A stretch of DNA of 39,285 nt from a bacterium (GTDB lineage: Bacteria > Myxococcota_A > UBA9160 > UBA6930): assembly GCA_024228115.1 (NCBI GenBank), contig JAAETT010000431.1, forward strand, positions 1 to 39,285, given 5' to 3'. Below are positions 1 through 9,132 of the stretch, piece after piece. Made by a program: the position numbers and the translations under genes. Each line of letters starts with the position of its first letter. The first letter of the stretch is position 1. The notes under the pieces were generated by a model that was not told the origin of the DNA, searched no databases, and was given only the letters and a program-made list of their open reading frames with translations.

Positions 1-87
1 CCTCAGGGGCGCGCCGAGCTGCGGATCGCTGCCGAGGCCTCCACCCGCCAACGATTCAATCGGGCCATCGAACAACTCGCCGCCTGA
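1..87 (+). CDS. C-terminal fragment of an unidentified protein
   Basis: The first 87 bases read through in frame 1 as 28 sense codons and end at TGA. The translated tail is charged and ends in RAIEQLAA, which looks like a normal helical C-terminus. The gene begins left of the window, so family and function cannot be named. About 50 bases separate its stop from the next start on the same strand. The very long open frame on the opposite strand across this point is an Arg/Asp-rich shadow and was not preferred. Confidence 0.45.
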   Translation, partial: PQGRAELRIAAEASTRQRFNRAIEQLAA

Positions 88-137
88 CCCGGACCGATAC
101 CCTCAGGGGCCCGGATCCAATGACGGATTGGGGCTAG

Positions 138-3100
138 GTGGTGGCCCCCGTCCTCGCTCGAGCCTTCGCGTGTTTGCTGCTGCTCCTGGTGGCGGCAGGC
201 GCGCAGGCGCAGACCGAGGTCCGGCTCTCCGGGGCGGGTCAGGTGGACAACGTTGCGCCCGACGCGAACGGGCGCTTCGTGTTCCCGGGGAAGCTGCTGC
301 GCAAGAACGCGATCAATACGTTCGCGGTGACGGCGGAAGACGCCGCCGGCAACGTCCGCACGGAAGAGATCAGCATCGCGCAGCTCTCTCTCGCCAATAT
401 CGTGGTGTCGCAGATCGTGGCCGAGCCGCTGCCGCCGGAGCGCATCGAGCAGCTCGTCGCGGACGGTACGATCGATCTGGAAGACCCCGAGAACTACAAC
501 GTCTCGATCTTCACCATCGTGCTCACGATCGAGAAGGAGCCGGTCGTCTTCGAGGTGCCGGTCGCGCGGCGCATCAACGAGCCCGAAGGCTTCGAGACGT
601 TCGAGATCCCAAAGGGGCGATTCGGTGGGGGCGGCGAGCCCCGTGTTCCGGACGCGATCATCTTCGAGTTCCAGCCGGGAGGAACCGCCGGCGGCGAGCT
701 GGTTCCAGCCATCCCTGGAGTCATCCTGATCGAGGGCCGCATCAAGACGCTGAAGGAGTTCTTCAGTGTGCGCCTGATGCTGATGAACACGTCCGGCATC
801 TTCACCCTCTCCGACGTGACCGGGATGATCAGGCTTCCAGAGGAAGGCCTCTCGAATACGCTCCCGAAGGACGGCTTGGTGCGCTTCGGCGACATCGATC
901 CCGGCGAGCCGAGCGCCCCTGGTCAGGTCGAGCGCGAGTTCATCGTACGGGGAGACGAGATCGGCGAGTGGCCGGTGTCGGTCGAGTTCGGCGGGTTCGT
1001 GACGGGCCCCGGGATTCCCGAGGACGCGCCCATCCCGTTCAACGGCTCCGCGGAGACCTCGCTCGAGGTCCTGGGTCCGCCGGAGATGCGGGTTCAGGTC
1101 TCGCACCCGGACTTCGTGGAGGCCTTCGAGCCCTACGACCTCACCGTCAGGATCACCAACGTCAGCGAGCAGCCCGCGCTGTATCCGAGTCTCGAGCTCG
1201 ATGTCGGCGCCGCCGCGGAGCTCTTGAACTGTAGCGTCGACGAGGCGGGAGATCCGTTCTGCGAGGTCGAAACCGGCTCCCAGATCCGAGAGTTCGCGCA
1301 CCTTTTCCCGGGCGAGAGCGTGACGGAGGTGTTCCGGGTCCTCCCGTTCGATAGCGGCCCGATCGGCTCCTGCACGGCTGGCGCCGATCAGAACCTGAAG
1401 CTCGAGGTCTTCGTCGGGAACCTGGGCTGTCTCGTCGGCAGCTTCCCGCCGCGGCGAGCGGATCCGGAGGGCCGACCCAGTGTCCGTGTGATCCCGACAC
1501 CAGGGCTGCTGGGCGTCAGCGACCAGGCTCCCGTGACCCTCTTCTTCAGCGAGCTGATGGCGTTGGACTCGATCAACAGCAGCTCGCTGAAGGTGCTCGA
1601 TGCGGAAGGGGAGGAGATCAGGGGACAGATCCAGACCACCGTCCTGAACGACCGAACGGTCGCGATCTGGCAGGTGAACGACGGCATCACGAACCGACTC
1701 CCCGGAAACGAGGAGATCACAGTGATCGTCAGCGATGACATCCGCGATCTCGACGGCTTCAACCTCGCGAACGGCTGGCAGAGTACGTTCACCACCACGG
1801 ACCCGAACAACGACATCACGCCTCCGACGATCACAGTCGACATCGAGCCGCCGACCGATCCACTGGCGGTGTCTCCGGGCGAGATCCTCCAGATCAACGC
1901 CTACCCGCAGGATCAAGGCAGTCGCGTCGCCCGCGTCGAGATCCGCCTGCGCGACGAGAACACCGAAGGCGCGGCCTTCGAGCTGATCGACCAGAAGACC
2001 GTCTTCGACAGCACAACGCTCCCGTGCATCTTCGCAATCGATACGACGACGCTGAATCCCGGCAACACCTATCAGGCGAAGGCCACCGCTTACGACGGGG
2101 CCGGCAACCTCCAGGACGCGACGGTCGGCTTCATCCTGGGGAATGCGCCGATTCTTCCGAGCATCGTGCTGCCCGACGATCCGGCCGACCCGGTGGCGCA
2201 GGGGATCACGCTCACCCTGGCGCCCGACGCGGTCGGCCCCACGGTGCGCGATGTCGCCTACTTCCTCGACGGTGCGCCGGATCCGATCGCGACCGTCTTC
2301 CTGCCGCCCTATCAGGTGGCGATTCCGACGACCGAGCTCACGGTCGGCCCGCATACGCTCGAGGCCGTCGCCAGCGATGGAAACGGAGACACCGCCAGCG
2401 ACAGCCTCGGCTTCGTCGTCGCGGTGAATCCCACGCGACCAGATGTGTCTTTCGCGATCGGCGACGGCGCGAGCTTCGTCCAGGGCTTCCCGTTCGCGGT
2501 AAATGCGGACATCACGGACTCAGTAGGCATCGTCTCCATTGAGTTCTATCTCGATGGTGACACCGCGAACCCGATCTCGATCGGCTCCGAGCCCTTCGTG
2601 ATCGACACCACGGGTCTCGCTCCCGGGCCGCACACCGTATCGGTGCTCGCTACGAACGCCTTGGGCGCGACGAACCTTCTGGTCGACCCGGCTTCGATCC
2701 TCGATTTCGTCGTGCTGGCGATTCCGCCGAACGGCGCACCGCCTCCGGCACCGGTCGTGACGAGTTTGACGCTGCCCGTCGACGACGGGACCGGAGAGAC
2801 GCAGACGGAGATCTCGGGAACCAGCGTTCCCGGCGCCCGGATACAAGTGACCAATACCAACCAGGGCACGTCCGCTGTCGTCTTCGCTGACGTCACCGGG
2901 GTCTGGAGCGCGACGCTCGTCGCGAACCCGGACGATGCGCTCGAGATCGTCGCCTTCGACCTCACGCAGTCCCCCGATGCGAGCGTGCCGGCCGCCGCCG
3001 TCGTTCCGTCTCCGCCGACCCTGCTCTCGATGAGCATCACCCCCGGCGCCCTCAACTTCGGTGAGATCGGGGCCTTCTCAGACGTCTCGGTCATCGCCGC

Positions 3101-6100
3101 CTTCGACGACGCGAGCTTCGTCGACGTGACGGACATGGCCAGCTACTCCTCGAACGATGTCGGTGTGGCGGGCGTCAGCACCACCGGCCGCGTGCTCGCG
3201 ACGGGCAAGGGCGCCGCCATCGTGACCGCGACGTATCAGGGCTTGCAGGGCACGACCAACGTCGTCGTCGACTTCGCGAGCTTGGACGCGATCACCGTGA
3301 CGCCGTCGAGCGTCATGTTCGACACGCTCGGCGCGACACAGCCGCTCGTCGTCGAGGGCGTCTTCAGCGACGGGTCGACCGGTCCCGTGGGTGTGCCGGT
3401 GTCGTTCTTCGGCAGCGCGCCTGCGGTTGTCTCGGTGGATTCGGCAGGCGTCGTGACCGCGATCGGTGGCGGCAACGCCACGGTCTTTGTCTCGGCAGGC
3501 GCGCTGATCCCCGTCGCTGTTCCGGTCAGCGTCGTCGCCAACGATCCCGCGCCCACGGTGACCATCCTGTCACCGCCGGACGGCAGCGACATCGAGCCTG
3601 GAAACCTGGTCGACTTCATGGTCCAGGGCGACGATCTCGGGGGCGGTGTCGCCCAGCTCATCGCGACGGCCAGCGGCCAGGCGAGTTTCAGCCAGACGTT
3701 GCAGATCCAACCGCCGTTGAATTCGGCCCCGGCCACATTCAATGTTCCGATCCCGGTGGGAGCGACGGTTGGCGGGCAGGTGCTCTTCAGCGTGCAGGCC
3801 GTGGATACCAACGGAACGAGTTCGCCGGTGGCGAGCATCACGCTGAACGTGACCGACCTGACCCGGCCCCAGGCCACGATCGTGGCTCCGGCTCCGGATA
3901 CGCCCTTCAACTTCGGCGATACGATCCAGCTCCAGGTCGATGCAACGGACGCGGTCGGCGTGACGGAGCTTCGCTACGACGTGACCGGGGCGTTCACGGA
4001 CTCCGGCTCTCAGCTCATTGCACCGTCCCAGACCAGTGCGTCCTTCACCTTCGGGATTCCCGTTCCCTTCGGGCTCACCAGCCCGGACGTGCTGATCACC
4101 GCCCAGGCACTGGACGGGCAGGGCAACATCGGCACGGCAACCGCGCTCCCGGTGCGGATCACCTCGGCCGACATCACGCCGCCGGATACGATCGTGACGA
4201 ACGTCAACGCACCGTCCGGTACGAGCGTGACGGTCGACTACCTCGTGCAGGCCGGCCTGGGCGATCTCGACCACGTCGAGCTCTTCTTCCGCCGCGACGG
4301 ATTCGGCACGTTCAACCGCTACACGGATTCAACCGGCGGAAACGCGAACGGCGAGTACCTGCCGCAAGCGGGCGCGAGCGGTAGCATTGTCTTCGACTCG
4401 ACCCGCATGGGTGGCGACGGCAGCTACGAGTTCGCGACTGTGGGCGTCGATACGGCTGGCAACCGGGAGCCGTTGCCGGATGACGGTCTCGGAAACCCGG
4501 TTGGAGATCTCGGCGCAACGGCTGCGATCACCGCAGGCACGATCTTCACGGTCCTGAACACGGACACACTGATCGTGGCCGGCGCGCTCGACGGCCAGAA
4601 CGTCCGCGTGGACGCTGCGCGCGTGACATTCGCCGGGACCCACCTGCTCCAGAATCTGGAGTTGGTGAACGGGGCCGTGGTGGATCACCTCCCGGCCGAC
4701 GCGGTCAGCACCGATCAGCTCGATCTCAGCGTCTGGACCCTTACGATCGACGCGACGAGTGTCATCGACGCGAGCGGGCTCGGTTACCTCGGCGGCAAGC
4801 TGCCCGATGAGTCCGGTCAAACCGCAGGCAATCTGCCTGGGTCCGAGGCGCGGCAGGGCGGCAGCTACGGCGGCCTCGGCGGGAACGAAACGTCGAACGG
4901 CCTGAATCCTGCCCCGGTCTATGGAGATCTCACCGAGCCGCTGCTTCCCGGCGGTGGTGGCGGCGCCAGCGGCAACACGGATGGTGGCGATGGCGGCGGA
5001 CTGGTGCTGCTCGGTGCCATCAACCTCGTCGTCGACGGCGCGATTCGCGCGGACGGCGGGATCGGCGCGGGCGGGTTGTCGGGAATGGGTGCCGGCGGTG
5101 GCATCAACCTCCGCACCCGCACGCTCTCGGGTACCGGTACGGTGGAGGCCGACGGTGGAACGAGGGCCAATGTCAACAACGTCGGTGGCGGCGGAGGACG
5201 CATCGCACTCCGTTTCCTCGACATTTCCACCTACGACCCGCAGCTCATCACGTCCTCTGGAGGCGACGGCTTCTACGCTGATGGAGCCGACGGAACCATC
5301 TTCCTCCTGGAGGAAGGCACGACGGTCGGCGACCTCGTGATCAACGGCAACGGGCCGGGCTCGCCGTTGACCAACCTGCTGATCCCGCCCGGCGCGACCT
5401 TCGACACGATCATCCTGCAAAACGGCGCAAACGTCGTCGCAGACGGAGCCATCCAGCTCGCTGAAGACCTGATCCTACGCGGCGGCTCGTCGTTGACGCA
5501 TGCGGACGGCGACGAGAGCTGCCTGGTCATCGATTCGAGCCGGGTCGAGATCGATGCGACCAGCGCCATCGACGTGACCGGGCGAGGCTACGCTGGCGGG
5601 ATCGCAGCGGGCGCGTCCGGAGAGACCCTGGCTGGGCAGCTGGGAGCCGGCCCGCGCGTCGGTGGTAGTTACGGTGGTGACGGCGGCTCGGACGGATCCG
5701 GCGGAGCGAGGAGCCCGCTCTACGGAGATCCGTCGCAACCCACGCTGCTGGGTTCCGGCGGCGGTGCGAGTGGCAACACGGACGGTGGTGCAGGCGGCGG
5801 CTGTGTGCGGATGATCGTCAGCAACGAGGTCGTCGTGGACGGCGCGATTCGCGCCAATGGCAGCATCGGCGCCGGCGGTCTGTCGGGAATGGGTTCCGGC
5901 GGCTCTGTCTGGATTTCGACCTCCCGGTTGGCCGGAGCAGGTGTGATTCAGACCGACGGCGGTGACCGTTCGGCCATCAACAACTTCGGTGGCGGCGGAG
6001 GCCGGATTGCCCTCGAAGTGGACTTCGTCGATCCCCAGTCCGATCTCGGCGGCTTGCGCCAGGTGACCGCCCGGGGCGGAGACGGCTTCTATGCCGACGG

Positions 6101-9023
6101 CGCACCCGGAACGGTCTTCATCCACCGCACCGGTGACATCGACGGCGAGCTGATCGTAGACGCCGGCCTCGCGACGGGCACCTGGCCGCTGGAATCGCGC
6201 TGGGTCCCGGTCGGGCCTGGGATCGCTTCGGCGGTTGGCCCCGATACGCTCACGACCGACGGCGCCGTGCCGCTGCTTCCCGGCGGGCTCGTCGGTTTGA
6301 GACTCAACCCGGACACGCTCCACAACGAGACCTTCGAGATCGCTGACAACACGGCGACTACGATTTCGGTGGTGACACCCAACGAGAACGGGTTCGGATT
6401 CCCTTCGCTCGCAAGCCCCGGGAACACGTACGCCGGGCATTGGCGTTTCGATCGCGTGACCCTCCAGGGCGGAGCCTTCGTGGAGATCGCCGATCCCGTC
6501 ACGGTCAATGACGTCTTCGAGGTCAACGAACGCTCCACGCTCACCCATCCGCAGACCTCCCAGATCTACGAGGCCCGTCTCGATCTCTCGGTGGATGCCC
6601 TGCACGTTGATGCGACCAGCCAGATCGACGTCAGCGCACGAGGCTACGAAGGCGGCCGCCTGCTCGACGAGCCCGGCTTCACGCTCGGGAACGTCGCGGG
6701 TTCAGCAACCCGCACAGGAGGCAGCCACGGAGGCCTCGGCGGGGCGGAAGTGAACGCCGGAGGACCTCCGAACCCCACCTACGGCAGCTTGACCGATCCG
6801 CAGGACCTCGGCTCCGGCGGCGGTGCCAACGGCAATTCGGATGGTGGTGACGGCGGGGGCCGCATCTTCGTGACGGCTACGAACGTCACCGTGGATGGAA
6901 CGCTGAATGCCAATGGAGGAATCGGAGCGGGGGGCCTGAGCGGTATGGGAGCTGGCGGCAGCATCAACCTGGTCGTGGACCTGCTCGGCGGCACCGGAAC
7001 GATCTCGGCGGATGGCGGCACGCGTGCGGATGTCAACAACGTGGGTGGCGGAGGCGGACGCGTGGCCATCCAGCACATCCAGCCGATCGCACTGCCGGTC
7101 GCAGACATCACGGCCCGGGGCGGAGATGGCTTCTACGCCGACGGTGGGCCGGGTACAGTATTCCTCCGCGGGAGCAGTCAGCTCTTCGGCGATCTGCTGA
7201 TCGACGGTCAGGGCTTCGTGAATCCGCCGGATCTCGCGATCCTGCCCGGAAACCTGACGTTCGACGACATCACGCTGCGCGGTGGAGCCCAGGTGCTCGC
7301 ACAGGGACCGATCCAGGCGACGGGTTCGTTGCGGATCGAGGGATCGTCCGTTCTGACCCATCCGGCTCGGGATGAGAGCTGTCTACAGGTCTCTGCGGCC
7401 AGCCTGGACATCGAGGCTGGCAGCGCGATCGACGTGACTTCGCGCGGCTACTCCGGAGGTACCGCAACCGGGGCCTTCGGCGAGACCCTGGCCGGCCAGG
7501 TCGGCGCGGGAACCCAGACGGGCGGTAGCCATGGCGGGCCCGGCGGGGTGGCCTCCGGGGCGACCGGATCTCCTGTTCCGGTGTACGGTGACCCGAAGCG
7601 ACCGGCCCTGCTCGGTTCGGGCGGAGGCTCGAATGGCAATACCGACGGAGGCGACGGCGGCGGTTGCGTGCGCATCCAGACCACGGTGGACGTGATCGTG
7701 GACGGCGCGATTCGCGCCAACGGCAGCATCGGCGCCGGGGGTCTGTCGGGCATGGGGGCGGGTGGCTCGGTCTGGATCACCACGGGGCGCCTCGCGGGCA
7801 CGGGCGTGATCCAGGCAGATGGTGGTGACCGCTCCAATGTCAACAACGTGGGCGGCGGCGGAGGTCGGATCGCCCTCGAAGTGGACTTCGTGGACCCGGC
7901 TTCGGATCTGGGTGGGTTGCGCCAGGTCACGGCTCGTGGTGGCGATGGGTTCTACGCCGACGGCGCCCCAGGCTCGGTGTACCTGCATCAGACAGGGGAT
8001 CTGGACGGCGAGCTGATCGTTGATGCCGGCCTTGCCACGGGAACCTGGCCTACCGCGGCAAGCTGGGTACCGATCGGCCCGGGCGTTGCTGCCGGCGTCG
8101 GCCCGGACACACTGCTGACCGACGGTGGTGTCCTGATTCTGCCCGGTGGGTTGGCGGGCATGCGCCTGAACCCGGACGTTGCCCAGAGCGAGACCTTCCA
8201 GATCGGCGGGAATACGGCCAGTGTGATCACCGTCGTGACGCCCAACGAGAACGGCGTCGATTTCGCGACGGTGGCTTCCGCCGGCGCAACGTACGCCGGG
8301 ACCTGGCGCTTCGATCGTGTGACCCTCCAGGGTGGCGCCTTCGTCGAGATCGCCGATCCGGTCATCGCCAACGATCGCATCGACATCACCGAGGGCAGTT
8401 GGCTAACGCATCCCGAGACCACCCAGAGTTATGAAGCAAGCCTGGATCTGGTGACGGGCGGCTTCTCGATCGACGCCACGGCCCGAGGCTACGAGGGTGG
8501 GCGGGCGACGGGCGCGTCCGGCTTCACCCTGGGAAACTTGCCGGGTTCCGGGACGCAGTCGGGCGGGAGCTACGGCGGCCTGGGAGGCCAAAACGGCACG
8601 GCTGGCGGCCCCCCGAATCCGCTCTACGGCGATCCGAACGATCCTCGCGACCTGGGTTCCGGCGGTGGATCAAGCGGCTCGACGGACGGCGGGGATGGCG
8701 GTGGCCGCGTATTCGTGACGGCGACGGATCTGGTTGTCGATGGAGCCATCCGAGCCGACGGCGGTATCGGCGCCGGGGGCCTCAGTGGCATGGGTTCGGG
8801 CGGAAGCGTGAATCTGGTAGTCGACACGTTGGGCGGCTCCGGCACGATCTCCGCCGGCGGCGGCGACCGGTCCAACGTCCTCAACGTCGGCGGCGGCGGT
8901 GGTCGCGTATCGATCGTGAACGTCCAGCCTCGGACCCTGCCCGCCGCCAACATCACGGCTCCTGGCGGCGACGGATTCTACGCGGACGGGCAGGACGGAA
9001 CGGTTTCTCTCCAAGGCCCCTAG
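138..9023 (+). CDS. Giant secreted Ig-like and glycine-rich repeat protein (2961 aa)
   Basis: A signal peptide (about residues 1-24, hydrophobic core then AGAQA|QTEV) sends it across the inner membrane. Residues 25-1470 are a chain of beta-sandwich domains: a SbsA/Big_5-like domain near 450-555, repeated Ig-like 'PPT..VSPGE' units, two BIG2-type domains near 965-1045 and 1052-1135, then further Ig-like units. A few cysteines lie near residues 365-430. Residues about 1535-2961 are five glycine-rich modules with motifs IGAGGLSGMG, GGGGGR and GGDGFYADG. No lipobox, LPXTG, PEP-CTERM, autotransporter barrel or other sorting tail is visible, so the attachment mode is unknown. GTG codons at 138 and 141 are both possible starts; no strong ribosome site is seen. 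A surface or matrix adhesin role is inferred from architecture only. Confidence 0.85.
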   Translation: MVAPVLARAFACLLLLLVAAGAQAQTEVRLSGAGQVDNVAPDANGRFVFPGKLLRKNAINTFAVTAEDAAGNVRTEEISIAQLSLANIVVSQIVAEPLPPERIEQLVADGTIDLEDPENYNVSIFTIVLTIEKEPVVFEVPVARRINEPEGFETFEIPKGRFGGGGEPRVPDAIIFEFQPGGTAGGELVPAIPGVILIEGRIKTLKEFFSVRLMLMNTSGIFTLSDVTGMIRLPEEGLSNTLPKDGLVRFGDIDPGEPSAPGQVEREFIVRGDEIGEWPVSVEFGGFVTGPGIPEDAPIPFNGSAETSLEVLGPPEMRVQVSHPDFVEAFEPYDLTVRITNVSEQPALYPSLELDVGAAAELLNCSVDEAGDPFCEVETGSQIREFAHLFPGESVTEVFRVLPFDSGPIGSCTAGADQNLKLEVFVGNLGCLVGSFPPRRADPEGRPSVRVIPTPGLLGVSDQAPVTLFFSELMALDSINSSSLKVLDAEGEEIRGQIQTTVLNDRTVAIWQVNDGITNRLPGNEEITVIVSDDIRDLDGFNLANGWQSTFTTTDPNNDITPPTITVDIEPPTDPLAVSPGEILQINAYPQDQGSRVARVEIRLRDENTEGAAFELIDQKTVFDSTTLPCIFAIDTTTLNPGNTYQAKATAYDGAGNLQDATVGFILGNAPILPSIVLPDDPADPVAQGITLTLAPDAVGPTVRDVAYFLDGAPDPIATVFLPPYQVAIPTTELTVGPHTLEAVASDGNGDTASDSLGFVVAVNPTRPDVSFAIGDGASFVQGFPFAVNADITDSVGIVSIEFYLDGDTANPISIGSEPFVIDTTGLAPGPHTVSVLATNALGATNLLVDPASILDFVVLAIPPNGAPPPAPVVTSLTLPVDDGTGETQTEISGTSVPGARIQVTNTNQGTSAVVFADVTGVWSATLVANPDDALEIVAFDLTQSPDASVPAAAVVPSPPTLLSMSITPGALNFGEIGAFSDVSVIAAFDDASFVDVTDMASYSSNDVGVAGVSTTGRVLATGKGAAIVTATYQGLQGTTNVVVDFASLDAITVTPSSVMFDTLGATQPLVVEGVFSDGSTGPVGVPVSFFGSAPAVVSVDSAGVVTAIGGGNATVFVSAGALIPVAVPVSVVANDPAPTVTILSPPDGSDIEPGNLVDFMVQGDDLGGGVAQLIATASGQASFSQTLQIQPPLNSAPATFNVPIPVGATVGGQVLFSVQAVDTNGTSSPVASITLNVTDLTRPQATIVAPAPDTPFNFGDTIQLQVDATDAVGVTELRYDVTGAFTDSGSQLIAPSQTSASFTFGIPVPFGLTSPDVLITAQALDGQGNIGTATALPVRITSADITPPDTIVTNVNAPSGTSVTVDYLVQAGLGDLDHVELFFRRDGFGTFNRYTDSTGGNANGEYLPQAGASGSIVFDSTRMGGDGSYEFATVGVDTAGNREPLPDDGLGNPVGDLGATAAITAGTIFTVLNTDTLIVAGALDGQNVRVDAARVTFAGTHLLQNLELVNGAVVDHLPADAVSTDQLDLSVWTLTIDATSVIDASGLGYLGGKLPDESGQTAGNLPGSEARQGGSYGGLGGNETSNGLNPAPVYGDLTEPLLPGGGGGASGNTDGGDGGGLVLLGAINLVVDGAIRADGGIGAGGLSGMGAGGGINLRTRTLSGTGTVEADGGTRANVNNVGGGGGRIALRFLDISTYDPQLITSSGGDGFYADGADGTIFLLEEGTTVGDLVINGNGPGSPLTNLLIPPGATFDTIILQNGANVVADGAIQLAEDLILRGGSSLTHADGDESCLVIDSSRVEIDATSAIDVTGRGYAGGIAAGASGETLAGQLGAGPRVGGSYGGDGGSDGSGGARSPLYGDPSQPTLLGSGGGASGNTDGGAGGGCVRMIVSNEVVVDGAIRANGSIGAGGLSGMGSGGSVWISTSRLAGAGVIQTDGGDRSAINNFGGGGGRIALEVDFVDPQSDLGGLRQVTARGGDGFYADGAPGTVFIHRTGDIDGELIVDAGLATGTWPLESRWVPVGPGIASAVGPDTLTTDGAVPLLPGGLVGLRLNPDTLHNETFEIADNTATTISVVTPNENGFGFPSLASPGNTYAGHWRFDRVTLQGGAFVEIADPVTVNDVFEVNERSTLTHPQTSQIYEARLDLSVDALHVDATSQIDVSARGYEGGRLLDEPGFTLGNVAGSATRTGGSHGGLGGAEVNAGGPPNPTYGSLTDPQDLGSGGGANGNSDGGDGGGRIFVTATNVTVDGTLNANGGIGAGGLSGMGAGGSINLVVDLLGGTGTISADGGTRADVNNVGGGGGRVAIQHIQPIALPVADITARGGDGFYADGGPGTVFLRGSSQLFGDLLIDGQGFVNPPDLAILPGNLTFDDITLRGGAQVLAQGPIQATGSLRIEGSSVLTHPARDESCLQVSAASLDIEAGSAIDVTSRGYSGGTATGAFGETLAGQVGAGTQTGGSHGGPGGVASGATGSPVPVYGDPKRPALLGSGGGSNGNTDGGDGGGCVRIQTTVDVIVDGAIRANGSIGAGGLSGMGAGGSVWITTGRLAGTGVIQADGGDRSNVNNVGGGGGRIALEVDFVDPASDLGGLRQVTARGGDGFYADGAPGSVYLHQTGDLDGELIVDAGLATGTWPTAASWVPIGPGVAAGVGPDTLLTDGGVLILPGGLAGMRLNPDVAQSETFQIGGNTASVITVVTPNENGVDFATVASAGATYAGTWRFDRVTLQGGAFVEIADPVIANDRIDITEGSWLTHPETTQSYEASLDLVTGGFSIDATARGYEGGRATGASGFTLGNLPGSGTQSGGSYGGLGGQNGTAGGPPNPLYGDPNDPRDLGSGGGSSGSTDGGDGGGRVFVTATDLVVDGAIRADGGIGAGGLSGMGSGGSVNLVVDTLGGSGTISAGGGDRSNVLNVGGGGGRVSIVNVQPRTLPAANITAPGGDGFYADGQDGTVSLQGP
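4741..5310 (+). repeat. Glycine-rich module A1 of the giant protein
   Basis: First of five related coding modules. It starts at a VIDASGLGY segment, passes through GGSYGGLGG, GGGGGASGNTDGGDGGG and IGAGGLSGMG, and ends at GGDGFYADG (TTC of that motif at 5271). It belongs to the A type, marked by a GNLPGS segment before the first glycine run. Boundaries are approximate. Confidence 0.8.
5549..6123 (+). repeat. Glycine-rich module B1 of the giant protein
   Basis: Second module, B type, recognised by LAGQLGAG in place of the A-type GNLPGS and by the GGCVRM and VWISTSRLAG strands. The FYADG codons begin at 6087, 816 bases after those of A1. The linker joining it to A1 carries a DESCL motif. Confidence 0.8.
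6606..7170 (+). repeat. Glycine-rich module A2 of the giant protein
   Basis: Third module, A type (GNVAGS, then GGSHGGLGG). FYADG codons begin at 7131, exactly 1860 bases after A1. A long linker with TWPLESRWVPVGPG and a RFDRVTLQGGAFVEIADPV segment separates it from B1. Confidence 0.8.
7409..7987 (+). repeat. Glycine-rich module B2 of the giant protein
   Basis: Fourth module, B type (LAGQVGAG). FYADG codons begin at 7950, 1863 bases after B1. Stretches near 7698-7755 and 5838-5895 are nearly identical at the DNA level, which suggests a fairly recent duplication. The linker from A2 again carries DESCL. Confidence 0.8.
8466..9020 (+). repeat. Glycine-rich module A3, terminal copy
   Basis: Fifth module, A type (GNLPGS, GGSYGGLGG). 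FYADG codons begin at 8976, 1845 bases after A2. The linker before it (TWPTAASWVPIGPG, RFDRVTLQGGAFVEIADPV) matches the one before A2. The protein ends ten residues after FYADG, where every other copy runs on into a linker. Confidence 0.8.
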
Positions 9024-9030
9024 CTGCCCG

Positions 9031-9121
9031 AGCGGGGACGTTCTTTCCGCTGTTTCCGTTGTTCAGTTTCCCGCGGAGCGGGAAACTGAACAACGGAAAC
9101 AGCGGAAAGAACGTCCCCGCT
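9031..9121. repeat. 91-base near-perfect palindrome, REP-like element
   Basis: Two 44-base arms (9031-9074 and 9078-9121) are exact reverse complements around a 3-base GGA loop. The element starts 7 bases after the stop of the giant gene and ends 11 bases before the stop of the convergent lipoprotein gene. It would form a very stable hairpin on either strand. It may act as a bidirectional transcription barrier, though no T-tract follows. Compact palindromes opening with this GCGGGGACG sequence resemble REP elements moved by RAYT-type (IS200-like Y1) transposases; no transposase lies in the window. Confidence 0.8.
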
Positions 9122-9132
9122 TCCGCTTCTGG

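Noticed and set aside
3-2354. 783-residue open frame on the minus strand opposite the giant gene
   Set aside because: Its composition is dominated by Arg, Asp, Glu and His with no domain or signal, as expected for an antisense shadow of a high-GC gene. The plus strand has clear domains and a signal peptide.
4329-6605. Two long minus-strand open frames (363 and 376 codons) opposite the glycine-rich modules
   Set aside because: They mirror the internal repeats of the real gene on the other strand and show the same Arg/Asp/His-rich shadow composition.
4741-9020. Regularly spaced repeats as a CRISPR-like array
   Set aside because: Spacing is 0.8-1.0 kb, the reading frame is open throughout, and the repeats are conserved at the protein level with codon-type variation.
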